Of a stretch of 64,000 nucleotides of DNA, positions 31,491 through 44,973 are shown piece after piece (within the stretch, counting starts at the first letter, position 1; each line of letters begins with the position of its first letter). The translations under genes and the position numbers were made by a program. The DNA comes from Axinella damicornis (lineage: Eukaryota > Porifera > Demospongiae > Axinellida > Axinellidae). The notes beneath the pieces were generated by a model. The model saw only the letters and a program-made list of their open reading frames with translations, was not told where the DNA came from and did not search any database. The stretch lies in NCBI GenBank assembly GCA_963931865.1, contig OZ007511.1, forward strand, positions 124,001 to 188,000. Direction: 5' to 3'.

Positions 31491-34276
31491 ATGGCTGCAG
31501 CCCAACAGAGCTACGTGCTGGTGGCACTTTCTGTCCGTTGTCTGGCCGTACTAGTGCTGATCTCACCCTGCGGTACGTTCTGACACGCACGACACTTGTT
31601 CTGTCATGTTGCCAACCACATTCTACTGTGTGCAAACTTCCTGCTTGCTGTGTAGTCCGTGTATTGTACTATCAACAACCCGAGCCAGACTCAACGGGTC
31701 TCAGCGCATGCCAAGGGTGAAATACTGTTGCAGTCATTATACGCGAGTCTTAATATCTAATTATCAAGCAGTTGGTGAAACCGTGGTGGTTTATAAATAT
31801 TTATAGTGGTACTTTTGGTTTCAAGATGGCGGATTCAGATTACAAATTAGGCTATTGAGAGGGTCAGCTACACATGATTGAATTAGTGTCTCCATTGCAA
31901 TAAAATGTAGAGTGGGTGGGGTGACTAGATCCATAGTGGAGCCGTTGCTGTGCCAGTGCTGGGAGCGAGCGGTACATGCATATGATGGGTGTGTGTTTCT
32001 CAATAGGTGCTTCGCATTCTGAGGTCGGCTACCTCAGTTGTATCGCAAGGGACCTGGACATAGATGGTTTCAGAGTTGATGTCAATCATACCCTTACACA
32101 TGCATACCACCTACCACCTGTCGTGGATGACGATGATCTGATCCCTCTCCGCGACCCCTGCCCCACCTGCCCCTCGTCCTATAACATCCTTGGTCTCCAA
32201 GACTACCAGACCATCCTCCCCGTGGCAGGAAAACTATACATCTTCACGGTCATAAACTACACTCCGTATTCACAAATTGTTGTCACACCAGGGTGTGTCC
32301 CACTCAGCATTTTCAAACCCCACGATGACTATTCCGAGGAAGATATTCTGTACGTGGAGTGTGAGCGCCCCTCCGCTCCTAACCAATACTTCCTTGCGAA
32401 GCTGGTCAAGGATCAACGTGACCTGCAGTGGTCGTACCAGACACTGACGAACTACGATGACCTCACCAGCAATGGGGCTTTTCAATACTACACTGACGAC
32501 TTTGAACAGTATCAGGTCTACTATGCGTATGCCAGAGGAGATCTGTTGTATTTTGAAGGACCGGATAACGGGCTTTACCGGTTTTTCTCCCTCCCAAGCA
32601 GGTGTGCGAAAGTGGTTCGAATTACATGTGTTGATAAGCATCCACACCTTCTGATCGAGTGTAGCAATACTTCTGACTCATCAATAAAAGTTGTGAACAG
32701 TGTTTACCTTTTTGAGCCTGATTCTGGGAACTATGATCCCATTTTCCAAGGCACAGCATATTCCAAGTGCCCAGTTCGGTTCTCTAATGACGGCTCCATT
32801 GTAGGCATCTTTACCGGGAGAAGACTGCTAGTCAAAGAGCTTTTCAAACAAGGCAGGAGTGCTGTCATTGAGGACGTTATGTGGGTGTATGACGGACTGC
32901 TCACTGAGATGGAAGGCAGCACCTACGCAGCTTATATCAATACCAGCGGTCTCTACACTCTGAGTGTAACTCGGGCCCTGGGGGGCCACACGGTCACACC
33001 CGTCAGAGTGGGCAACTCTGAAGACGTCTGTGCACGTACCGGCTGCCCTTTGCTGGAGGCCATTAACACAAACACTATTGTTGCACAATGTAATGGAAGC
33101 GTTGCGACATTCTCCGTTCACCCTCCCAAGCTACTCAACAGCTCAGTGGTGTCCAACTGGCCAGTTCGCTTCATCTTCTATAAGCACCTTCCCAGTACCG
33201 TCCCACCAGAACATCCAGCCGCAACCGCATATCCATCACCATCCATTCTGCCCCATCCCACGGTAACCAGTCCCCAACAACCAGCATCAACAATCATCGG
33301 TGTTGACCTTATAGGACAAGACTTGTCTCTAAAGGATGGCGGAAATAACCTTCGCTTTTTGGCTTTCACATCCATTCCTGTGTTTGTTGCGGGTTGTTTT
33401 GCTATTGCTGCAATTGTCATGGTATATCAGAAATGCTGGCACCTCCGCCGAAACAGGTTAGTTGTTTTAGCTGTAACAAAGTGTGCTGACAGTGCAGTTG
33501 TAAAGGGACCATCAAGACTGCATGGCTCCAGCACACTTTACTGAAGCCCAGTAATCAACTTCTATCAATACTCTTATTCACTCGTCATACAGCATCAATG
33601 AGAGATAACTTATTTACCCTCTCTACTCTGCAAACCCTTGTTGTATTTGTATGTTTGTATATAAATTATGTAGGTATAAATTGCACGTGGGCAGGTAGTC
33701 TCATGCTGGTTGGTGCACTGCGCTTTTGGCATCTAACTCTTCTCAACCGCTATGGTCCACAGTATGAACTTCTGCTAATCCGATGCAACGGAACTGGAGC
33801 TGTCCCTGCTCGATAGGTCCTTTGTGGGAACTAGGTGAGATCTACTAGCAATATGCACGTTATGTAGCCGCAGAGCTGTACCCGTGTGATCGTGCTGAAG
33901 TTGCTAACTGGTTACCCTACATGGAACTTCAGCTTCGCTTCCCGACAAAACCATACTACCAATTAGCTGGCAGTGAACACATGCGCAAGGCAAATGTAGC
34001 TCAGGATGACATCATCATTATCGCGGCAATTATGTCATCATACACTGTTCACATGCGTATTCTGGTAGTAATTTCGAGGCAAATGTATTGCATGTGTATT
34101 CCTAGCAGTCATTTATTTACTGTATGTACTTTTGCAGGTCTCCATCAATGAATGCACTTGTGCCAGATGTACAAGCTCAGTGGGACAACAACACAAGTCA
34201 CATTGTTGATGGCATATTTCCCACTCTGACTAGCGATACTCCAAATGATGGAGAAAGGGATCCTCCCCGGTCATAA
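31491..34276 (+). CDS. Predicted type I membrane protein with large ectodomain
   Basis: Three exons, 31491-31572, 32007-33456 and 34138-34276, joined in phases 1 and 2, encode 556 aa. Exon 1 is a signal peptide (hydrophobic core CLAVLVLI). The ectodomain of about 430 residues has scattered cysteines, many aromatic residues and several N-glycosylation sequons (NHT, NYT, NTS, NGS, NSS). Its alternating hydrophobic strands could form a beta-propeller, but I see no canonical WD, kelch or Sema motif. A transmembrane helix (about VFVAGCFAIAAIVMV) is followed by basic residues (KCWHLRRNR), so the orientation is N-out. The cytosolic tail, mostly in exon 3, has about 50 residues and ends in DPPRS. No orthologue is recognised. 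The stop lies only about 50 bp from the convergent DHFR stop. Confidence 0.72.
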
Positions 34277-34327
34277 TTATCTATTACAGACAATGTTTAC
34301 ACAACACAACACACCGAATGTTGTTCC

Positions 34328-35651
<1,324 letters not shown>

Positions 35652-35763
35652 TATAACTATTCTCTCGACCCACGTGGGATAGATTCTACCGCATTCCATA
35701 ATTCCTGGAACCGGAATCCGAGTATCCAAATGATCTAGTGTGTGTGATTGAGTGCCTCTTGGC
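35652..35763. promoter_or_regulatory. Shared head-to-head promoter interval, DHFR / TIMM29
   Basis: Only 112 bp lie between the two start codons, the tightest pair in the window. It contains a CCACGTGGG E-box-like site at about 35671-35679. Confidence 0.5.
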
Positions 35764-36330
35764 ATGGCTACCAGCCGCCTTTCCCGCCTTCTGACGCTTC
35801 CTACAGACGTGGCCAAGCGACTCAGGAAATGGGGGCACCCTCTGAGAGCCATTCTGGAAGATTATGCTGAAGTCACCAAGGACCTGGTGGTTGATGCCAG
35901 ACGTCACCCCCTGAAGACACTCTTGTACAGTATGAGTGGAGCACTGTTGATAGCAGCATGGAGAAAGAGACCAGATTATGCTGGCTATATCAATGATGTT
36001 TTGGAGTACTCGAATGAGATTGCACAGTGCAGCAGAGAGTTGCGGAACCCACACGCTGAGGCGTACATCAACAGCATTATTAACTTGGATGCGGGTAGCT
36101 CCCTCAAGTATGTTGGTCTGGGGGTGTGTGCGGTGGTGTTGCAGAGAGTGCACAGTACAGACTGCAAGAACTACCACCAGACGTGCAAGCACTTGCAGCC
36201 ACGGTGGTGGTCGGTACACCACAGGGTCGTGGACGTGGGGGGGTGGGGACGGTGGTGGTGGCTGGAGAAGAACATGGTCGACTTTGATGTGAATGAGGAG
36301 CAGCTGGAGAAGGCTCTGAGAGAACAGTGA
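35764..36330 (+). CDS. TIMM29: Mitochondrial TIM22-complex subunit Tim29
   Basis: Single-exon gene, 188 aa. Tim29 is a metazoan-specific subunit of the TIM22 carrier translocase of the mitochondrial inner membrane and links it to the TOM complex. Diagnostic similarity: ILEDYAEVTKD near the N-terminus, SSLKYVGLGVC, then CKHLQPRWWSV, RVVDVGGWGRWWWL and VDFDVNEEQ. A hydrophobic segment near residues 55-66 (YSMSGALLIAAW) fits the membrane span. The human protein has about 70 more residues at the C-terminus, which are missing here. ATG at 35764 was chosen because the N-terminus MATSRLSRLL looks like a presequence; no in-frame ATG precedes it. Confidence 0.88.
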   Translation: MATSRLSRLLTLPTDVAKRLRKWGHPLRAILEDYAEVTKDLVVDARRHPLKTLLYSMSGALLIAAWRKRPDYAGYINDVLEYSNEIAQCSRELRNPHAEAYINSIINLDAGSSLKYVGLGVCAVVLQRVHSTDCKNYHQTCKHLQPRWWSVHHRVVDVGGWGRWWWLEKNMVDFDVNEEQLEKALREQ

Positions 36331-37815
36331 TACCTGTCGTGTTCTCATGTCCATACAGTACATGGAGTTCGCAACAAGCCTGTCATGACTAGTATCATGA
36401 TGCATAGTAGTGCCATCTTTACATGCACGACTAGTACACACACAATCCTGGCATTCATGTTTATAGGGACATCTAGTCTATTGACTTCTCTCACAGTGTA
36501 GAAAGTTTAAGGTGCAGGACCGACTTCCTGTGCTGCAAGAAATCATATAGCTGGATAGACCAAGGGACATCTTATTGACCCTCACTTGTATTTTGAGGGT
36601 CTGGGTGCCTGGCTGTGGTTCGCCTTGTTCTCATGCTGCCCTTCCCCACCTCCTGCAGTGACCACTTGCAGTGGCAGCCTCGAATTATCATAAACTGGAG
36701 GCAGTAAAGGCCCTGGGTCAATAATTACAGTACTGTAATCGTTAACAGTTTCTGTTCATGGAGTTATGGCTTCAATGTGATGTGTTTAGGCTCGAATTTA
36801 GAATACCAAAATATAGACGCCAGTTACAGTGATTACTTCTCAGAATAGAAACTTGGATGAAAGAAAGATAGTGGGAGGTGACATATCTTCTACGAATTCT
36901 GAGATGGACATGCTGATCGAGGCAGAGGTCATTATTCTCCCTTTTGCATTGCACATGTAGAGCTGATCATGAGCTGTGTGTAGTCTGCTGGCATGCACAA
37001 CTGGTTTAGTCGACCGGAAGTCGAGGTGGCATACGCAACGGGAAACAGACGGCTGGGCCGCAGACGAAATAGATGACATACTGTCACGATTACTTCACCT
37101 TCACCCATTGCAAATTGAAGTGTATGTTATTAATCACCATATTTCATGACTTGGAAACTTACAAGGAATGTCCTGTGGTCACTTTTAGCCGACAGATGCA
37201 TTAGCTCAAACATAGGGCTTTGCATGGCCAAGCCCGGACATGGCCATTTGGTCATGCTGTTTTCTGCTCTCACAGATCTAGTATTCCACAGATACCAAAT
37301 TTACTGATACTTCTGATTCCGATATTTAAAATATGCATTCACCCTGCATTAATTTTTTATTGCTATTAAGTTAACACATCACTAATAAAGCTGCCTACAG
37401 ATGGCATGAGACCGTGTGGTGTTACTTAGACAGGTTTTGCGTTCCACATACTGGTATCGGTTACGGTCCCAATACCAGCCAGTGCCAGTGAGGTATCAGG
37501 TATTGGAATTCTGTGGCAATTTTGATTTGCACTTGCTTGAGTACCAAAAACGTCAAAACCACTGAGTAAGTCTTTCTGGGTAGAACATCAATACCCCAAT
37601 GCATAATACTTTTATGCATGACTTCAAACTTAAGCATACCCTCCTTATAAAGCTAAAGCATGTCCACTCACAGAACTCAACTCTCGTCGAATTGCTGCCA
37701 ATGAGCCGACCTGCGCGCGCATCCAGGTGCAGTTAATTTTGGCGGGAAGTATGGGTGGCGCGCGCAAACAGCTAGCCGGCCGGAAGGGGTTTATATGCTG
37801 AATTTGTAACAAGTT
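36331..37815. other. Intergenic, no gene recognised
   Basis: Unique-looking AT-rich sequence after TIMM29. A 79-codon minus-strand frame starting with ATG at 37079 has no recognisable domain and is not called a gene. Confidence 0.6.
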
Positions 37816-37819
37816 TTGG

Positions 37820-38110
37820 CGGGATGTCGGGATGGCACACTCGCTAAGCACTTGCTTTACAGCCTGGGGGTTGAGTGTTCGTCTCCCCAATAACCGAGTA
37901 CGAGTCTGGGCCACTCCGTACACACCGGTTCCTGACTTCCCCGCCTAGCAGCTTGAGTACGCCGGTTCCCATCTGACCACCGAAGCTAAAGAAAGGTGTT
38001 CTGGTTGAAAGCAGGTTAGCCCCCTGTGATTCCAGTCACCGGCGCCTATCCAGCGCTCCTGAGGCTTACACTTCGGTGTCCGACCTGTCATGGAGGGATG
38101 GGTTGTTGCT
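37820..38110 (+). mobile_element. Composite SINE: tRNA-like head plus 5S rRNA-like segment
   Basis: At about 37829-37890 the sequence resembles a tRNA gene: A-box-like GATGGCACACTCGCTAAGCA, anticodon-arm-like CTTGCTTTACAGCC, and B-box-like GTTCGTCTCCCC. Downstream, 37946-38010 resembles 5S rRNA: GAGTACGCCGGTTCCC and then ATCTGACCACCGAAGCTAAA, matching the internal promoter region of animal 5S genes. It ends in a T-rich tract after 38118. Both parts are RNA polymerase III promoters, which suggests a SINE. Comparison to tRNA and 5S consensus is from memory. Confidence 0.55.
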
Positions 38111-38124
38111 AGGTTGTTTCTTTC

Positions 38125-38250
38125 TTCTTTTTTTTTTTTCCTTTTTTTTTTCTCTTCGTCTTTTTTTCAAAGTGAAATGCTAGGTTATATAAAAACAACC
38201 TAGCAGTTTACTTAGAAAAAAGACGAAGAGAAAAAAAAGAAAGAAATGAA
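38125..38250. repeat. Imperfect inverted repeat, pyrimidine/purine hairpin
   Basis: A T/C-rich left arm containing ctcttcgtctttttttc and gctaggtt is mirrored by aacctagc and gaaaaaagacgaagag on the right, centred near 38190. The stem is about 50-60 bp with small mismatches. It directly follows the SINE. Confidence 0.75.
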
Positions 38251-38564
38251 TTTTTTCTTTCTTTTTCTTCACATGTATTCTTTTTTCTGCGGCTTATATT
38301 TCTAAACTTGTTTCTGCTATAGGCTCATTATAATTTTTCCAGTTGATTTAGCTATGCATGCCCTGCTGTAGTATTTCGTGGCAATTTTTTTATTCTTGTT
38401 TGAATTATTTGAATCACTTCAGTAAGCATGCAAGACACAACACAAGCATTAACCTACGAAGGTGGTGTGCGCTGAATACATGAAAAGGTGTTGTCTTGCA
38501 TGGTGGGAAGAATTCGGTAGTTAAAGGGTAAAGACCAACTAACATGGCTAAGTCATGCAATTGT

Positions 38565-38640
38565 AAGGTCCAGCCAGGACTTGAACCTGGGTGTTGTGAG
38601 TGCTGTCATTACCAGACGTACAGTACTGGAGCTCTATAGG
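38565..38640 (-). mobile_element. tRNA-like B-box remnant (SINE or tRNA pseudogene)
   Basis: On the minus strand CCAGGTTCAAGTCCTGG forms a perfect T-arm with a B-box-like GGTTCAAGTCC. The acceptor and D arms do not fold into a tRNA, so a SINE fragment or tRNA pseudogene is likely. Confidence 0.4.
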
Positions 38641-38659
38641 CTCTAGCAGAGACACAACT

Positions 38660-39579
38660 CAGTTTCTCAGCTGCAGCCTGCCTGTATATATCATCACTGG
38701 TGAGTTGTCAGCATGCAGTAAATGTGCTGTACCTATATAATTTATGTCCTCCAACCTGAAAATAAAATAACTCTTCAACAATTATTATTGTACAAGACAC
38801 ATACAGTAACATACATACTGCCACACATAAATTGATGAAGCTATATCACACACACACAACACAGTTCACAAGAGTACAATATAGCCTAACTTTGGTGGCT
38901 TATAAAAAGGATAAAGCTTTGGGTGATTTTTATATTAGCTGTACTGGTACAATTGCGTATATGTTAATTCACTCAATAGTCGTTTCTCGAGATATGAGGT
39001 AATTCTACTGCTGTTGTTTGCTCTCCAAGAGTTGCTAACTGGCCACTCCGCCACATCTGCACAGAACAGGGAGAAATTCCACACGTAATTGTTATGAAGC
39101 ATGTTGCCGACCAGAGGAGGTTGGCCACTGCATACGTCACGAGTAATTATTACCTTTCTGTCATGTGACAGTGGATGGTTATTAAAAGTTATTGCAAATA
39201 GCTGTATGATTAGAAGACTGTTTCTGGGGCTGCTGTGGAGTGCTCCCAGTTGGCAAGCCTCGAATGCGCTTTGCAAATGGACGAGACGGCCCCGAACCTC
39301 CACTCTAGTCTCGCAGGGCCTAGGGCCGACGTTTGCGGCGTGCGTGGGGACCGTCTGGTCCGGGAGACTACTTCCACTCGTTTCTCAGCTGAATCTTGAA
39401 GGGCTCGGCCTTTTATTTTAACAACAGATGCCTACTCTTCCCTGCGAGTCGATATTCCAGGTGATTGCGTCGGGGCTCGATGTTGAAAACTGTCGAAACA
39501 TTGTCTATGGAAGTACTGTACATAACATTCATTACGTAATCTATATTATCGGATTACACATGACTTTAATGAGACCTGA
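38660..39579. other. Intergenic, nothing recognised
   Basis: Holds the 3' flank of the RhoGEF-MORN gene. AATAAA on the minus strand (39417-39412) lies about 165 nt after that gene's stop and may be its polyadenylation signal. Other open frames lack an ATG or recognisable content. Confidence 0.55.
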
Positions 39580-42500
39580 TTAGCAAAGGTCAACCTTGGC
39601 CATCCTCCTCTGGTTGCTGACCGCCTGAGGATACCACTACAACTGTCACATGACTGTCATGTGACCTGGTAGCTACAATGTATGCCACATAATCAGAGGC
39701 TAGGGATTAGAGATCCTTTGTTAGACAATTCTCACACGACTCATACGACCTGACCTACTGCAACTGTCATGTGACATGTGGCCACACCCACCTGCTCTTC
39801 TACAGTACCAAACACCATCTTGCGCACACCGCGGCCATGTTTCCTATTCTTCTCCCACGTTCCCTCAAAGATGGTCCCGACCAAGGACTTCTCCTCTCCG
39901 TGGCCTTGCTTCATGTCGTTCCTCCAACTGCCCTTGTAGCTGCCATACTGCGATGACTCGTCACCCTTTCCATCTCGCTTGCCTGCCACCCAGTCACCTG
40001 CATGCAGAGGAAGGGGAGAGGTGACGGAGTGAGGAGGGGGAGGGGTGATGGAGCGAGGAAGGAGGGGGAGGGGTGACGGAGCAAGGAGTGAGGAGGAAGG
40101 GGTGACGGAGCAAGGAGGAAGGGGGAGAGGTGATGGAGTGAGGAGGGAGGGTTGACAGAGTGAGGAGGAAGGGGGAGGGATGACGGAGTGAGGAGGGAGG
40201 GTTGACGGAGTGAGGAGGGAGGGTTGACGGAGTGAGGAGGAAGGGGGAGGGTTGACGGAGTGAGGAGGGAGGGTTGACGGAGTGAGGAGGGAGGGTTGAC
40301 GGAGTGAGGAGGAAGGGGGAGGGGTGACGGAGCGAGGAGAGGCATGCATGTGTATGTTGTCACTAAACAGCTACTTTTCTGCACGTCATTCCGTTTAACT
40401 TCCGGTTCGACTGTTACAGCACACTGGCTAGCTTATCTAACCTCTGTGGTGCCTCACCATTGTAAGTATAGCTGGCACTGGGGATGTGGAGTGTTCCCTT
40501 GCCGTGAGGTTTGTCATTGGCCCAGAGACCGCGGTAGACAGCACCGTCCTGGGTGACCAGCTCCCCGTGGCCATGTCGCAGATCTTGGCGCCAGTCCCCA
40601 TTAAAGCTTGAATAGTCTTCATACACCATGGCACCACTACCATGACGCTGTGAGGGAGGGGAGGGAGAGAGGGAGGGGGAGGGAGGGAGGAAGGAGGGAG
40701 AGAGGGGAAGGGAGGGAGGGGGGGAGGAGGGAGAGGGGAAGGAGTGAGGGAGGGAGGAGAGAGGGAGAGAAGGAGGAGGGAGGGAGAGAGGAAGGAGGGA
40801 GAGAGGGGAAGGGAGGGAAGGGAGGGAGGCAAGGGAGGGAGGGAGGCAGGGAAGGGAGGGGGAGGGAAGGAGGACGAGTACTAGTTACAAGTCTAACACT
40901 GCATAACACCACATAACATCGGATAGCGCACCATTCCATTGACCCAGCTGCCTTGGTACTTGGAGATTTTGTCATATTTCATCTCTCCCTCTCCGTTGAT
41001 CATATCTTCTCTAAATTCTCCCTCAAACACAGACCCTGTCGATAGTACTAGCTTCCCTCTGCCATGACGCTGTGTGTGGGTGCGAGAGAGAGGGGGAGAG
41101 AGGGAGACTCTGTATATCCCAGTAACTTACACTTAAAGGTGGAATCCAAAAGGCAGTGTCTCTACCTTATTCAGCTCCCAACCTCCTTCGTAGACGTCAC
41201 TGTTTGGGTACATCTGTTTGCCACGCCCGTGTCTCAAGTCGCACTCCCATGATCCTTCGTACCAACCCTTGCTCTTACCAGCTGTGAACGTTAGCTTTCC
41301 ATGGCCCTGCCGCTGTGTGGGCGTGTGTGGGTGGGTGTGTGGGTGTGTGTGTGTGGGTGTGTGTGGGTGTGGGTGTGGGTGAGGAAGGGTATGTGTGAAG
41401 CCACGGACCAATTCACTTCAAATCTGAACTTCTGGTGTGGTGACCATGGCTACCTCTACTGCTATTACCAGTAATGACAAAGCCCACTATTCACAGCAAG
41501 AGCAATCGGGAGGTGAGGTCACCCGCTAGCTTACCACGTTGTTCTTCCATGAACCATCGTACTTGTCTCCATCATTGTAGGACATTGTGCCCGCACCATG
41601 ACGATGATTGTAGCGGAAATCTCCCGTGTAGACATTACCAATGGTTGTTGTTAGCGTCCCCAGACCATGGCGCTACAAGGTGAATAGTGAAAGGTCAAAG
41701 GTCATAGCTGATTCCTTAACCCACAATTTTAAAATCCATGGTGTATACAGTTTTTGGCACACGCCCTGCCCTCTATTGGTCAAAGTGCAGGTTCAAAGGT
41801 ACACTAAGAACCCCACCCACCTGGGAGTGTTTCCACTCCCCCGAGTACTCCACTCCATTGATGCATTTCAGCCGTCCCTGACCCTCAATCTGACCCTGCA
41901 CAAAGTGCCCTGTGAACCTGTCGCCATTTGCGTACAGGATACTACCCTGGGGGAGGAAGGGGAGGGGGGTGGGGAGGGAGGGAGGGAGAGAGGGGAGGAA
42001 GGGGAGGGGAGGAAGGGAGAGAGGGGAGGAAGGGAGAGGATGGAGGTGGGGAGGGAGTATCGTGGAAGCGTGTCAAGTGACACAGACAAGCCAACTCACA
42101 TCACCATGTCTGACTCCGTCTTTCCAGTGACCTCTGTAGATATCATTGGAGGCGTACTGCAGCTCGCCCATCCCATCTGCAGGCAAAAGAAAACCCACTC
42201 AACTGCTATCATCTCTCCTACACACTCGGCCCCATACTCTGTTTATTGTCGGTCCACTTCCCCCGGTACGTGTCCCCCGTGTTGTAGGTGAACTCTCCCT
42301 CTCCGCACCGCTCATCGTCCACCCAGTCTCCCTAGGTAGCCAATCAGATTGAAGCATAGTGGTCATGCGACTCAGCATTGCCGACTTCAGCCACTCATTC
42401 TTCAGATTACAGCAGTTAAATCATGTGATCTTAACCAATCGCAAACTTACAACATAGACTGTCTTGTTCGGCCACGTCATGATCCCCTTACCATGACGCT

Positions 42501-44700
42501 GCAGACACCACAATGAACAGTCTGGAGTAAGCACCACACACACACACACACACACACAATGACGGCTCAGCCACGTACCCGGGAGTCCACAAACTCTCCA
42601 GAGTACACCCTCCTGTCAGCGTAGACAAAATTAGCAGTTCGCGACTCTGACAGGACAAAAACAAACTCTCTTGGAATAACACACGGACGGAAAACCACAT
42701 GCTGGCGTGCATTCAACTCACCCTCCCTATAGCACAAGTGAAATCGGCTAACCAGTTTGATAGTTACCATGGCAACAAGCTGGACTCACCGGTTTGGCAG
42801 CTGTCACTCCGCAGGCACTTCCTCTGTGTGTGGAGGTGATGGTAGATCGTCTCCCGGAGCTTGGTCAGCCAAAGGCGCTTCTCACCGCTGCTCTGGGTGT
42901 AGATGGTGTACGGACGATCTGGAGTGTAAACTTCAATGGCGTCTTCATTACCTGTGGGGGAGGGGGGGACTGGTATGTGAGGTGGCAGTGTTGTTTGATT
43001 CATCCCTCGGTTTGTGATACATAGTGATGCTGAGAGAGAGAGAAACATGGAAAACTCCAAGGATTCGAACTCAAGACCGCCTGAACACTAGTCAGCTCCT
43101 CTTACCACTGAGCCACTGGGCCCATGGCAGAGTAGCACACCAGCTGCATGGAGCAGCACACCAGCTGCATGGAGCAGCACACCAGCTGCATGGAGCAGCA
43201 CACCAGCTGCATGGAGGCCTTAGCATTCTGACTGATTCTCTCTCTCCTTCCTTAATGCTTACAAAGGCAGATCTTTCATCTACCAACAACTCGACAACAA
43301 GAGTTAATTACGCATACTTGTAGCAGCACTTAGTGGACATGTAGCAGTAAGTAGGTACGTGCACTACATGACAACCTTGCACTTCCCCTCTAGGTACCAA
43401 ATGCTGCTCTCCGGTTGGTCAATTCTTAGCCAAACCATCTCTCCTGTGACTGGCCAGACTGGAGAGTTTAGACAGGGTGTAGGTGATCACATCTGGCTGA
43501 GCAGGACTGACCGGTTTGGGGGTCCAAGTCCTGCAGGTCCTCCACCCAGATGGCCTCCAGGTCCAACTGCAGCTCCAGTTTACTCTGCTTGCTGCTCCCG
43601 TGGGCAAACACCAACATGTCGTTGAACAGGATGCACTGGGGGGGGGGGGGGGGGGGGGGGGGGGGCTTGAGGGATAGGAGGAGGAGGGAGAACAGGACAG
43701 AGGGAGAAGAGGAGAGAGGGCAATACCTGGTAGAGTTTTTTGACATTCTTCAAATAAACTTGCCCCTCCTTCACCAGGCTCCTCTCCGGGGAGTCCAGAT
43801 CCTGTACACACAAACATATGGTGAGAGTGAGGTCTATTCCCAGGCCACACTGCCCACTTGTATAAACGTGAGTACCGTACCGCTAGTCCATGGACTTTGT
43901 TCTTGAGTGAGTCGAATGTCTTCTTAGTCTGAGACTCCTTCACAGTAGCATCAATGTAGTCCGCCAGCTCTCCCTAGAAAAATGGCGGCACAAAATGAAA
44001 TTAATGCAGCTGTCAAGTGTAATGTGTAGAGTCTTGAGTCAAGTACCATTCTTTCAAGGGCAGATTTTAGGTTTCTGAAGTCGGGATGCTCCTCAGATGT
44101 CCTCTTGAGTATGTCCTGTGTAAACGAAGGGGGGCGGGGGGGGGGGGGGGGGGGGGGGGGTGGGTGAAGAGGGGAGAGGAGGAAGGGACGATAGGGGGTA
44201 CGTGCAGAATGCACACTATGCAGCAACTAACAACTTAAGTGAGGGTTACCTTCAGCAACAGGATGTAAGAGGGACAAAGATGGAAGAAGAGAGGAAGGGA
44301 GGGAGAGGAGGGAGGGGAGATTGCAGTTACCTTTAGCAGTAGGATGTATCTGGGTATTCTCTGAACTGGGGTAATGAGGTAGGCTGCCAGGGTGAGCCCC
44401 GGCATGACCCGGGGATTGGAGAGACACGTCTGCAAAGGGGTGTGCATGTTTGGGTATGGAGGTGAGGGAAGGGAGAGGAGAGAGGGGGATAGAGGGAAGG
44501 GAGAGGACGGAGGGGGACTCTGCAGGCAGACAAGGCTATGCAGTACCTGTAGCTGTTGCTCAAACTCTTTTCTCTTCATCTTCTGTGAGAGCAGCGTCTC
44601 AGCTGTGTCATAGTTACTGCAGTAGATCGCGTACATGCTCTTGTGGGACTGTGTGAACTGTAGTGTGGGGTGTGTGTGTGTGGGTGGGTGGTGTGTGTGT

Positions 44701-44740
<40 letters not shown>

Positions 44741-44914
44741 GTGTGTGTGTGTGTGGGTGTGTGTGTGGGTGTGTGGGTGGTGTGTGTGGTGTGTGTGTGG
44801 GGTGTGTGTGTGTGTGTGGGTGTGTGTGTGGGTGTGGGTGTGTGTGGGTGTGTGTGTGTGTGGGTGGTGTGTGTGTGGGTGGTGTGTGTGTGTGTGGTGT
44901 GTGTGTGTGTGGGG

Positions 44915-44973
<59 letters not shown>

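Noticed and set aside
36840..37079. 79-codon minus-strand frame with ATG
   Set aside because: No recognisable domain, no splice partners and no codon signature; could be chance.
38935..39303. 122-codon minus-strand frame near the 3' end of the RhoGEF-MORN gene, considered as a missing VPS9 domain
   Set aside because: No ATG, no VPS9 motifs and no acceptor in the needed phase; the short exon at 39624-39580 fits phase instead.
43064..43121. Functional tRNA gene
   Set aside because: A and B boxes are present but the acceptor stem does not pair and the anticodon arm does not fold; SINE head is more likely.
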